Of a DNA stretch of 64,000 nucleotides, positions 1 through 12,877 are shown piece by piece. The stretch covers positions 296,001 through 360,000 of the forward strand of contig JAWDGP010006267.1 in NCBI GenBank assembly GCA_033675545.1, written 5' to 3'. Every line of letters starts with the position of its first letter. Within the stretch, counting starts at the first letter, position 1. The notes beneath the pieces are model-generated. The model searched no databases. It had not been told where the DNA came from and was given only the letters and a program-made list of their open reading frames with translations. The position numbers were made by a program, and so were the translations under genes. This DNA is from Elysia crispata (Eukaryota > Mollusca > Gastropoda > Plakobranchidae).

Positions 1-561
1 ACCAACACGCCACATTATTTTCCCCATTATCTACATGGAAGTTGATGATGGCTAATTTGTTTCGCGGAACTATCTACATTCAAAATGTAAACATGTAAAA
101 AAAAAAAATAGAGACTCGCTCAACAGGTACTTTCACCTAAAGAGTTATCTGGGATCCTTTGACAAAAAAAAAAAAAAATTAATTAAAGGATCGGAGAAGA
201 AAAAAAAAGGGAGGGGAGTGGGGGGAGTGGGGGGAGGGGGGGGGGAGGAATGATATGAGAGATCGAGAGGTCAAGTAATCGCCTCAAGGCTAAGCCAATG
301 ACATCTTCAACTACTTCAACACGCATCTAAGAATTCGTTATACTATTATGATATAAGGACTTTATAAAAATCGATTGCACAGCAAACAAGGTGCGTGTTT
401 AGTTTTGTTGTGACCTATTAATATTTGCTGTTAAACCATAAGCTAATTAGAGGGCAAAATATCAATGGTCTGGATAAACTTTCCTGCAATAAATAAGTTC
501 AGATAATCCGAGATAAATTTTTGTATTAAATTAAAGTTCACTCGAGTTAGTAAATTGGCTA

Positions 562-596
<35 letters not shown>

Positions 597-1530
597 AATA
601 ATAATAATAATAATAATAATAGCAAAGAACATATTATTCTAGTAATGATAGAGAATCCTTATCTATGCTTTTTTTCATGTTTGATGAACCTTTGTATGGG
701 TGCGAACGCTGGAGAAAAACAAACTTTTCTAATTTTTTTAAAGATATCCAATCAGTTATAATTGTTTTAAACGCTCATTATAATATAGTTATGAGTAATT
801 AGACAATTATTAATCAATATTCACGTGTGACAAATACGCCATTAGGCACTGGGTGATATAACGATGTTGTAGTCATTGTAATGAAACTAATTATGATATT
901 ACGATGATGATGATGGTTATGTTTTTAATGACGACGATGATGGTGATGAAGATAACTTTCATTTCTATACTTATTTCTATGATCTTACTATCTTATTATC
1001 AAGCGAAATAATTAAAAAAAAAAAAAATAAAAGAATGACTCTTTACCCAAAGAACAGAAATTATTGAGTAAAGGTAAAACTAAGAGCTGCGGATTTGACC
1101 ATTACTTTAACAATCCATTAGCAGACTGTTTTGATTAGCAGAAGAAGGTAGAACGTTTTATCTATCTATGATCGACGGTGCTGACCGTGTGGACATGACA
1201 ATCTGCTACAAGTAGAGAAGATGCTCGTGCTATTTCGTTTATTTTCCTGAGCTTGGGGCGTAAACACAAGCCATCGATTGGTGACGTGTGAGCTTCTCCG
1301 AGGTGTGAGAGGGGTCAGATTGAGGTGGGGAGGAGTCCGAAGAGGAGTGGCAGGGGTGGGGGTGGGGGGTGGGGTGGGGGGGAAGGGAGGTCTCGAATCC
1401 TTGGGCAAAAACTTTTAACTCACGACCTGTGGGAAAATGTTTTAGAATAGGGTGGAGATTGACAAAAAGAAAGAGCTGGATAATGAGGTAGATAGACGTA
1501 TAGATAGACAGATGAACAGTTTATGAAAGC

Positions 1531-1535
<5 letters not shown>
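1..1535. other. Anonymous AT-rich sequence with short triplet repeats
   Basis: No gene or transposon recognised. It holds poly(A) runs, a G-rich tract near 209-247, a (GAT)n/(AAT)n triplet run at about 560-622 and a degenerate GATGATG patch near 900-950. Open frames here are low-complexity or lack recognisable domains. Confidence 0.6.
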
Positions 1536-1596
<61 letters not shown>

Positions 1597-2059
1597 AGAA
1601 GAGAAAGAGAAAGAAAGAAAAAAGAGAGTGACTCAGACAGGCATACAAACAATCAAACTGGCAGACAGATAAGCTGAGGAATGACAAGATAGACAATAGG
1701 AGACAGTGAGGGCTAAACAGAGAGACATTGGAATATCGAGGCAGAGAATATTTTACAGAGTCAAAGAGAGAGAAAGAAAGAAAAAAAGAGAGGGGAGAGA
1801 GAGACAGAGAGAGAGAGGGAAGAGAGAGAGAGAGAGACAGAGAGAGAGAAAGAGAGACAGAGAGAGTGAGTGATCAAGAAAGGGAGGTATTGTTACACCT
1901 GAATATAAACAAATGTTACATGGAAGTTCATGTAAACAGAATATGAAACAACGACGTAATTACCACTTTCAATCAATATTTTGTTATTTGAAAGACAGTG
2001 AGACGTTGACAGAACGAGTAGAGAGAGTGTGAGAGAGAGAGAGAGACAGAGAGAGAGAC

Positions 2060-2090
<31 letters not shown>

Positions 2091-2330
2091 CAGAGAGACA
2101 GAGAGAGTGAGTGATCAAGAAAGGGAGGTATTGTTACACCTGAACATAAACAAATGTTACATGGAAGTGCATGTAAACAGAATATAAAACAACGACGTAA
2201 TTACCACTTTCAATCAATTTTTGTTATTTGAAAGACAGTGAGACGTTGGCAGAACGAGTAGAGAGAGTGTGAGAGAGAGAGAGCGAGAGAGAGTGAGTAA
2301 GAAGAGTAGGTAAAAAGATGGAGAGAGATA
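1536..2330. repeat. GA-rich microsatellite with a ~240-bp tandem duplication
   Basis: Long (GA)n tracts (about 1530-1600, 1745-1880, 2025-2110, 2265-2300) surround a unique ~180-bp block present twice. It begins gtgagtgatcaagaaaggg near 1867 and again near 2107 and continues through ttgttatttgaaagacagtgag. The copies differ at only a few bases, so the period is about 240 bp and the duplication is fairly recent. The GA tracts at the edges are the likely exchange sites. Confidence 0.85.
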
Positions 2331-4300
2331 GAAGAAGACAGGGAAATACTTACAGAGTCACAGAGAAAAAGAGAGTGAAAGAAAGCGAAGGAGAGAAAGA
2401 AAAAGATGAAAAAGATGAGAAAACAGACATTAAAGGGAAAAGGTGCATTAGGTTAGAGTTAAATGGACAGAATTAAGAGAGACGGGTACAAAATTCACTT
2501 AGAAGAAATTCAACTTCGGTGCAGCAAAGTTCAAAGGTCATCGTTAGTTAATTTCGCCGTGACGTCAATCCCAAAACCCTGTCTGCATCGACGACAAAGG
2601 CCGCAAGGGTTGAGGCGAGCATTTTACTCACGTGCAAGAACTCACGACCACTTCGGGATTTATTTTGTTAGTTCTTCTTCCTTCGCGGAGCTTCCATAGA
2701 TGAGGAGATCCTAGAAAGTCCAGGCTGTGACCCCCTCTCTCGAAATCCCGGTCTGTCGATACTTTTATCTGATAACAAAAGTAGTGTACCGTCTTAGAGT
2801 CTGGGTCCAGGGAGATCTTCTCTGATAGGAATCACTTCTGATGAGTCTCAACTGAAACACGGGGCTTTTACGGTATTGGTTCAGGTTCTTAGCTTAGGTC
2901 ATATATGTAGAGCTAACTGCAGCTTTGAATTTAAATACTATTTTAAATAAATCAACTGAATTATACAAAACTAATGTTTTATTATTCGCGAGATAATCTG
3001 GCCAGGGTTAAGTTAGCGTTGTAACTTTAAAGGGTTTAAGACTTGCTGGATCCTATAATAGTTTTCCTTTTTAGGGAAAATCGGTTGTCAGCACTTCCAA
3101 ATTCCTTTCATGCATAAATCTAACAAGATCTACAGCTTAATATATGCAAGAAATTCATTCATAATACATTCATTTCTGCTTGCAGGTCCACTAATTAAAA
3201 AAAAAATATCACATGCAAAAAAAACAAACAAACAAAAAAAAAACCAAAAAAACAAACAAAAACAAGCGCAATTTTTCAAGTGGAAAGAATCGCTCTAAAA
3301 ATAATGGCCTCCAAAGTACATTGATTCTACAAAATTGTAATCATTAATTTAGATGTAGATCGATCATGTAGAAAGTGTGCCGGTGAAGCAACCAAATGGC
3401 AAGAAAAGACATCTCCTATATTTTATCTATTATAATAGATTCTTAAGCTTTCGGACAACACGGACCATTAAAATATTTTCCATAATGGGATACAACAAAC
3501 AAAGGAGTTATAAATGTAGAGATAAAATAATGTTTTACTATGTGCGGTCATAAAAAGTATAAGTTTTTCCTCCACATTTGATTCACTGAACAAAATAGCA
3601 GAAAAAAACCCCGATCATTCGATCGATTTTTTAAAAATTTTTCTTATAGCTAGATCTTCCATTAATATTTTCCTAACGACTAGACAAAGTCTTCTAGAGT
3701 ATTTTCGATAAAAATTCCTTTTTTCTTTCTTTTAAATTTTCTGAAAAAGGGTTAAGAATTAAATATTAGTTTGGGCAGATCGAAAAGCAAAATTGAAATT
3801 ATTATTAATAATATATTTCCTCCACTCTACCGTAAAAAAGATATACAATCCTGGAGCGAAGAGTCCAGAGTTCCCTTTGTTTTCATTGTCTGTGTGTGTC
3901 TCTCATATCTCTCTCTCTTACTCTTGCTGTAGGCATAAGGTACATTCCTGCACAATATAAGAGTCAAACAGAGGTCAGCTGAGGGCTGTTGTAAGCCAAC
4001 AGCACTTTGCTGATCAGTTTGTGATCCCCGGTGTTGGTCAAACTCTCACGGGGACACAACCATCAAGTGAGTACTTGTTGATGAAAACAGCAATAAACTT
4101 GAGTGTTGGTCAATAAGTTTGTCCTAGTTTCTGCACAATGAAACCGAGCAATATCACTACATAGCTTTGCATCCTCCACATAATTATATGAGTCGGGGAT
4201 GGAGAGAGACATAATGTGAGAGGGCGTAGGAAGTTACATAAACAAAGAGAGCGGGTGAGAAAGAAAGAGATAGAAAGAGATAGAAAGAGAGAGAGGAAGA
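2331..4300. other. Anonymous spacer
   Basis: No gene supported. 2480-2900 is somewhat richer in GC but its frame shows no known domain. 3200-3270 is a poly(A)/AAAC tract that could be a retroposon tail. Near 3986-4005 there is a small perfect hairpin (gctgttg / caacagc). A caataaa-type polyadenylation signal lies near 4090, without a gene to attach it to. Confidence 0.5.
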
Positions 4301-4301
4301 G

Positions 4302-4522
<221 letters not shown>

Positions 4523-4584
4523 AGTTTAAAGATAAGTTGGAATAAATGATAAGAGTGCTCAGCTGTGGGAGCTTCTTTATAGAA

Positions 4585-4679
4585 GATCTTACCTTAAATT
4601 CTCTACATACGACACTGGTGTTTCAAGCGGAGGTCACCTTTGTCACCAGTGCCGTATGAAGAGAATTTAAGGTAAGATC
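4585..4679. repeat. Foldback with 36-bp arms
   Basis: Left arm 4585-4620 (begins gatcttaccttaaattctct) and right arm 4644-4679 (ends aatttaaggtaagatc) are reverse complements at 34 of 36 positions, separated by a 23-base loop. It could be a tiny foldback element or the end of a MITE. No coding capacity. Confidence 0.85.
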
Positions 4680-4830
4680 ATCTATATCTATCTAGCTATC
4701 GATCTATATATATATACGAGGGCATATTGATAAGTTTTGCCTCCAAGTCCATAACTTTGGAAATAATGAAGACAAACAAATGATACTTACACCAAATGAA
4801 AGGTCATTTTATTTAGCACCAGATGACATA

Positions 4831-5079
4831 TCATTTTTCAACATAATCACCGTCCCGTTCGATACAGAGCCGCCACCGACGGACGACCTGTTGGATGCCG
4901 TCAGCGAAGAAGTCAGCAGTCTTGTCTCTGCACCAAGAAAGAACAGCATTCTTCACATCTTCGTCTGTCTCGTAACGGTTGCCCTTGAGGTAATCCTTGA
5001 GTTTTGGAAAATGGAAGAAATCGCTTGGAGCAAGATCTGGGCTATAAGGCGGGTGCGGTAAAGCCGTGCGAGTTTCCAA
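4831..5079 (-). pseudogene. Mariner transposase C-terminal fragment
   Basis: An 82-residue frame carrying the mariner C-terminal block: HPPYSPDLAPSDFF (third catalytic Asp of the D,D34D triad), then FPKLKDYLKG, a DFF..GIQQVVRRW segment and a GDYVEK end. It begins in the 39-bp inverted repeat shared with the plus-strand fragment. From the second Asp (in DNARPH) to the third, this arm has only about 20 intervening residues rather than 34, so some codons are also deleted at the RTALPHPP join. Family identity is clear; it is not functional. Confidence 0.9.
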
Positions 5080-5098
5080 ACTTGTGTGAGGGCGAGCG

Positions 5099-5521
5099 TT
5101 GACGCCTCAGATAAAACTGCAAAGAGTGCAAATCTGTAGAGAACTGTTGGCAAAATTTGATGAGGATGGTGAAGACTTCCTCCGTCAAATTGTCACTGGG
5201 GATGAATCCTGGGTTCATCATTATGATCCTGAATCGAAGCAACAGTCGAAGGAGTATAGACACAAAACGTCACCATCTCCGAAAAAATTCAAAGTGTTTT
5301 CTTCCGCACGGAAGGTGCTTCTCACGATCTTTTGGGACAGTGAGGGTGTGGTTCACACAGAATTTTTGGAACAAGGCAACACCGTGAATTCTACGAAACA
5401 TGTGAACACACTGGAGAAACTGCAAGCGAGATTGCGACGGATAAGGAGTGAGAAAGTTTGCATCATCCATCACGACAACGCTCGCCCTCACACAAGTTTG
5501 GAAACTCGCACGGCTAAATAA
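5099..5521 (+). pseudogene. Mariner transposase central fragment
   Basis: A 140-residue frame covering the middle of a mariner transposase. It shows LLAKFDEDGEDFLRQIVTGD (first catalytic Asp in TGDESW), WVHHYDPESKQQS, then SPSPKKFKVF and HHDNARPHTS (second catalytic Asp). It stops right after the 39-bp repeat, where sequence jumps into the right terminal repeat, so the third Asp is absent here. The N-terminal paired-type helix-turn-helix domains are also missing. The opposite-strand fragment next door supplies the C-terminal block, showing inversion or fold-back repair. Confidence 0.9.
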
Positions 5522-5612
5522 AATGACTTTTCATTTGGTGTAAGTATCATTTGTTTGTCTTCATTATTTCCAAAGTTATGGACTTGGAGGCAAAACTTAT
5601 CAATATGCCCTC

Positions 5613-7097
<1,485 letters not shown>

Positions 7098-7100
7098 GAC

Positions 7101-7182
<82 letters not shown>
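7098..7182. repeat. (TTA)n microsatellite
   Basis: About 28 perfect TTA/ATT triplets. Confidence 0.97.
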
Positions 7183-7183
<1 letters not shown>

Positions 7184-8120
7184 TCCTTAAACTCGTTACG
7201 TTTAAAAAAAAAAAAATTAAAAAATCCATAGTTGCAGCTTCATTAGTGCCTGTGCTTGGCCAGACAGGAAAAATTCAGCATCAAGAAGCACAGTTTCAAA
7301 TCGATGTAGAGATCATAGAGAGATAGAAAGAGATAAAGAGGCACTGGGAGACATAATGATACAGCGCTGATAAAGATAGTGGTGATCAGTTGAAAAGAGT
7401 AAAAAGGAGAGGGGAAAGGGGAAGGGGGGTGGGGGGTGGAGAGAGGGTGTGTGAGTCCAATCAAAGATAGTTCAAATAAACTGAAAGAAAGAGAGAAGGG
7501 GAAACTAATGGAGAGAGAAAGGGGATAAGATGGAGAGAGATAGGAAGAGAGATACATAAACAGATAAACAGACATAGAGAAAGGGAATGAGAGATATATA
7601 AGTTGAACGAGAGACAGACATAGTTCGGAAGATAGATAAATAGATCAAAAGATAGTCAGATGGACAGATCAGTTGATAGGAAAACGGAGGTACAGGGAGA
7701 GAAGAGAGAGAAGCGATCTAAAAAAGTGAAACAAACAGATAGACCGAGGAAAAAAAAACAAATTAGATAATTAAGGACACAAGAATGTTAATAAGCAGAT
7801 TGGCAACCTTTATCATTACAAAATATCCATAATACTGCTAAATGCTGCCTTGCAATTTAGGCCGACGCATCTTCTTTTAACCCAACAAAATGAACGGTCA
7901 GAGTTTTCCATAATATTTTTCCCCCTCTCTGACGCAAATATGAAACATACGGGATCTGTGCAAGCACAATCAATAAGGTCCATGATGGTAATGATCGGTT
8001 ATTATTTCGATTGGATCCTATATGATTCTTCGACCGCCTCAAGTTCAGATTAATAATAAATCAGCGTGTGATGTCCTTTATAAAAGATTCCTTGATGCAA
8101 TAATGACAGTAATTATAATG
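7183..8120. other. Anonymous spacer with purine-rich patches
   Basis: GA-rich, G-rich sequence at 7310-7760 and otherwise unique DNA. No coding region supported. Confidence 0.5.
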
Positions 8121-8474
<354 letters not shown>

Positions 8475-8477
<3 letters not shown>

Positions 8478-9125
8478 TAGATATTTAAATTTAAGAACTC
8501 CCTTGAACAAATCAAGCAATTTTCCTCACATTTATTCAAACATGAAGATTTAATACCGACATGACAGGTCATATTGAAGATTCATACAACCAGTATGTGC
8601 ATATACTTTATTTACAGCATTAATGTTTATGTAAATGAAATTATGAGATTTATAAAAAAAAAAATAAATAAATAAAAAATTTCCCGTCAACTTTTCGATT
8701 AATACGAGTACGACCTTAATCTTTTGTGAAAAAAATAGGAGCTTAAAAGGTAGTGATAATGCAGAAATCAGTTTTTTTTTTTCATTTTTGCAGTTGATGA
8801 TTCTTGGCCACATCCACCGTATAACTTGTAGGGTTCTGTTGTCATGGCGACGATTGCCAGTTTTAATCACATGCCAAACTTTGAGATGACACTGCCAGTG
8901 ATAGAAAGTTCCGGCGCGTTTTATTGTGAGATTTTTCACCTTACATTGGGCTTTTAAAAGAAAAAAAAAAGATGGCAGTCGTCACCAAGGAGATTTGATG
9001 TACAGAGAGAGCTAGAAGTAGGAGGACGAGCTTCAGAGAAGCGCACAGAGTTGAGGATGGTGAGGGGAGTCTGAGGACAAGATCGAGAGCTGAATAAGGA
9101 AAAAAGAATCGTGCCTGATGTGAAT
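8475..9125. other. Anonymous spacer
   Basis: A 129-codon minus-strand frame (8550-8939) exists but half of it translates poly(T/A) runs and no domain is recognisable. I do not call a gene. Confidence 0.45.
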
Positions 9126-9600
<475 letters not shown>

Positions 9601-10018
9601 TATAAAAAAAATAAGCATATCGTTAGTGTGTTAAGCGCTCTAATAAATATTATTTTTTTGCTATAATTTTCTTATTTAGAGGAATTCAGTCTTAAAAATT
9701 GTACACCCGACCTTTACGACCGTGCAAAGATCATTTGTTTACCTAAAAGTATCTCAGTATCATTTTTACTTAGAAAAAATGGAATTTAACCTTAAAGTAA
9801 TGAAATTAGACACAGTGCAAATCTAGACTCGATTATTTATTGACCCTGACCTTTGCTTGCCCTAGCGGTAACTGGAAAATCGCCTTGTTTCATGCCCCAG
9901 CATGCCCCATAAGCCCAAGTTGCTAAATCGTGTCGCCTAGAATTTGCGGTCTGTTACAAAATTCTAAATTATCACACGGTGAGAAACACGGAAAGGGACT
10001 ATACGAGCAGAGCTGGCC

Positions 10019-10617
10019 TAAAGGCACGTTTCCATCTGTATGTTATGCGTAGTGCGCAATATGATTTACGTAATGTGAAGTGCTTATTGCCCGTTAATGT
10101 GCGCGATGCGTCAGTTTGTTCTTTTTGCCCTTAAATCACAATTTGGTTATGGCTCCTTGCTTGTCCAAACAGGAGAACGAAGACATTGCCATTGTTTTTG
10201 CATTACTATCTGGGATCGAGGAAAAGACAACAGGTGGTGGGTATCGTATATGAAATACTGCAACAAAGGAAAAGGTTTGGTGTGTGTCATCATCATGTGA
10301 CATAATGACAACTGGACTCGGAATGATTTTATCAGTACTTTCGCTTGACTTAAGAACAACGGCAGCAAGTATTTTTGTTTGTTTTTTACTTCCATATAGA
10401 ACCCCATCTGTGGAAGATATTATTTAAATTGCCTGTGGATTTCGAGCTTTCGATGTAGATGTCCGTATAGCTGCGTGATGCATATTCCAATATACGCACC
10501 AAGAATTACGCATACAAGTATACACATAAGATTCTAGTTGAATTTTCATATAAACATTGTTTACACATTGTGCATTACGCACTACTCACTGCGCATACAC
10601 GTGGAAACAGGGTTTAA
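10019..10617. mobile_element. ~600-bp inverted-repeat (MITE-like) element
   Basis: The left end (from 10021) contains gtttccatctgtatg followed by tagtgcgcaatatg. The reverse complement of the right end (to about 10615) contains gtttccacgtgtatg and tagtgcgtaatgcacaatgtg, giving imperfect ~50-bp terminal inverted repeats. Outer flanks read ctaa on the left and ttaa on the right, so a TTAA-type target duplication with one mutation is possible. The interior has no transposase motif, which suggests a non-autonomous DNA transposon. Superfamily is uncertain. Confidence 0.6.
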
Positions 10618-11319
10618 CGGTCGAATCGCAATCTAGACTTAGGCTAATACGCTAAGGCTAATTACGGCCATGCCTAGCCTAATCATTCCTGTGTCGTCGT
10701 CTGCTTCACGCCATTTTACTCAAAAGGATCCTCGGTAAACAATCATTGAGGAATAGGCTATTGGTTATTTTGTGTACCAAGATGGAAAGTTTGGTGGCGG
10801 GAAGCATTTAGGGCACTCAAAGCTTCCGTTTAAAATCTTGATTTCTAATATTATCTGGATCTAGATTTCAAAATCAATAGATTCAAGACATTTTATGTAG
10901 AGATTAGATCGCAATACAAACCTTATGAAATTTAGATTAAGTTTAGATAGATGTAGATGTAGATCTAGATCTAGATCTAGACTACTCAAGGTCAGAAGCT
11001 AGACAATTCTGTCTCGAATAACCCCCCATAGATGTATAGATCTAGATGTTATCTTCACCGTTATCGGTTATGGGATTTTAGAATATTGGGCAATTGGTTA
11101 TAGATCTAGATTAGATCCAGAATCAAATCAAATCTAACAAAGATTTAGAAATCTAAGAAACTAAGATTAGAATAACATAAGCAGCCCGATTGAGCCTTAA
11201 TATTTACATTGAACTGTAGTGCATTTCGTAAAAGAAGCCATGCTGTACATCGGTAAGTTTCGTGCATTATTCAATATCTATCTGCACAATTTTACTCCAA
11301 CTTCTTCATGTAAATTTAG
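10618..11319. other. Anonymous spacer with AGATCT-type short repeats
   Basis: Enriched in overlapping palindromic words gatctagat, including agatctagatctagatctag near 10962-10981. No coding content. Similar patches occur near 52540-52570 and 57520-57600. Confidence 0.6.
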
Positions 11320-11532
11320 GGAAAGAGTACCTTTTAGGTACGGACGGTAACATAGAAGAAACAATAGCAACCCTATAGTGCGTTTCCTACTTGGAACTTA
11401 GTGTTATAAAATGATTTAAACTTAAGTTAGTCATCAAGAGTCGGCAAAGACCTCTTTTTTTGCACTTATAAAAGTTGGATCGAAGCCCTCTTTCGTGTGT
11501 AAATTAGTTCGTACCTAGAAGGAACTCTTTCC
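11320..11532. mobile_element. MITE copy 1 (213 bp), 8-bp target duplication
   Basis: Starts ggaaagagtaccttttaggt and ends with its near reverse complement (ending ggaactctttcc). Flanking octamers are aaatttag (left) and aaatctag (right), 7 of 8 identical, as expected for an aged 8-bp target-site duplication. The interior shares the block tagaagaaacaatagcaacc through tggaacttagtgttataaa with the copy at 12755-12877 but keeps about 90 extra bases. An 8-bp duplication is typical of the hAT superfamily, though the terminal bases are not the usual CAGGG type. Confidence 0.85.
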
Positions 11533-11539
11533 AAATCTA

Positions 11540-11760
11540 GCATGCTTCAGGGACGGATGTGGCCATCATGATGGTTATTCTATTTAGGTGTCTGTCCTAA
11601 GCTATGGTTTCCGCAATTGTTAGGTGTCTCCAAAACCCTCTTGGATGTCATCAATCCATCTTCAGTATGGTCTGCCTCCATTTCCTGGAATTTTGCCGTC
11701 CAGCAGGATCTTTGATGTGACCAAAGTATACCAGTCTCGTTTTCTTTATTGTGTTTATTA
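11540..11760 (-). pseudogene. Non-LTR retrotransposon (LINE) C-terminal relic
   Basis: The minus strand reads YFGHIK in one frame, then LLDGKIPGNGGRPY and RWIDDIQEGFGD in another, separated by a frameshift and stops. YFGHI...GKIPG..GRP..RWIDDI is the conserved tail that follows the reverse transcriptase domain in RTE/CR1-like non-LTR elements. Only this C-terminal piece is recognisable; upstream minus-strand sequence to about 12300 may be further decayed LINE but shows no motif I can rely on. Confidence 0.7.
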
Positions 11761-12754
11761 GACTTTTTTTTCTATATGTTCTATCAGGATAGATCTAGAT
11801 TCATTTTTTTTCTTTTCTTCGATCCAAACTAATTTGAATATGTATATAATAAAATAGTATGCATTTAAGTAGTGAAAATTTTCTTTGCTTACTTGTTTGT
11901 AGTCCATGCCCCAGAGCCATATATGTGAATGTAGGGAATCGCCTAGCCTACACATAAATCTATAATACAAGTTACGATAATTTTATTCTGGTAGATTTGG
12001 ATGTGACTCAACTAAACTTTTCCATCTTCTTAGGTTTTGAAGGGCCATGGTTCAGCTTCTATTGATTTGATTTGATTGCTGATGTTCCCAATGTTTTAAC
12101 ATTTTGCTAATATACTGGAATTCATTGACAACTTCTAATGTTTTTTTTTTTACTTTTATTTCAGAGAGCTGTTTCAATCTATCTGTTTTCGTAATCTTTG
12201 TCTTTACGGCATTTAGAAAAGAACATGTGTTTTTCTGTGCTCTTTTACAGTTTTAATCTATGTTCAGAGACTTAATGACCACCAATGTTGGAAGCTATTG
12301 AATATGCTTGGATTTGTCCTTAGAGTCTAACTAGCTCTAGACCTCTACCCTTTCACCATCATAGGATGAAGCAATTTTCCCTCAATTTGGCCTAATCCCA
12401 ATAATGTAGATCACTCAGATTCGAGATTAAGAAGTCAAGACTAGTTCCATATCAGAGCCAGCTACAGAACTTTGTTCTCGTGTCTAAGGCAAAGAGATGT
12501 GCAGTCATAAAGACCTCCGCTTGACATTTCTTAGAAACCTACAAAGGACAGGAAAAAAACTCCAGAAAGTTTGACAGAATACCAGAGGTAGGATCAACTT
12601 TACTCTCTCCATAACCATTATTAACATACCATGGCCGTTTTAGGCTTAGTTACAGTGAGTATTGATGGAGTGTTAATTTTTTTTTTAATATGGTACAATA
12701 TAAGATTTTCTATAGCTGCCAAAATGTAAAGGAATTTATGAACTCAAGTTTTTC
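11761..12754. other. Unassigned sequence upstream of the LINE relic
   Basis: No intact frame. It lies on the 5' side of the minus-strand LINE tail, so part may be decayed LINE body. No catalytic FADD-type motif seen. Confidence 0.4.
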
Positions 12755-12877
12755 GGAAAGAGTACCTTTTAGGTACGGAAGTTTTTTTACATAGAAGAAA
12801 CAATAGCAACCCTATAGTGTGTTTCCTACTTGGAACTTAGTGTTATAAATAGTCCGTACCTAAAAGGAACTCTTTCC
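12755..12877. mobile_element. MITE copy 2 (123 bp), 8-bp target duplication
   Basis: Terminal inverted repeats of about 25 bp (start ggaaagagtaccttttaggt; end complementary, ggaactctttcc) match those of the 213-bp copy 1.4 kb away. Flanking octamers agtttttc and agtttctc match at 7 of 8 positions. This copy lacks about 90 internal bases present in the longer one, so it is probably an internal-deletion derivative. Confidence 0.88.

Larger units (their letters stand above)
4717..5613. mobile_element. Rearranged, palindrome-ended mariner element
   Basis: An 897-bp mariner-family (Tc1/mariner class II) derivative in TA-rich flanks, consistent with insertion at TA. Both ends carry the same ~100-bp inverted sequence (starting cgagggcatattgataag), far longer than the roughly 30-bp imperfect ends usual for mariner. 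A 39-bp stretch from the transposase gene is present twice in opposite orientation (5063-5101 and 5476-5514, identical). The left part codes the transposase C-terminus on the minus strand; the right part codes the middle of the protein on the plus strand. The N-terminal DNA-binding region is missing. It cannot encode a working transposase. Confidence 0.9.

Noticed and set aside
443-761. Poly-Ser/Asp/Asn ORFs
   Set aside because: They are translations of the (GAT)n/(AAT)n triplet run.
2835-2865. Hammerhead-like ctgatgagtctcaactgaaac on the plus strand
   Set aside because: The bases between ctgatga and gaaa do not form a convincing stem II, and flanking stems do not pair; treated as chance or too decayed.
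3840-4110. Possible solo LTR with caataaa signal
   Set aside because: No TG...CA boundaries, target duplication or second copy could be identified.
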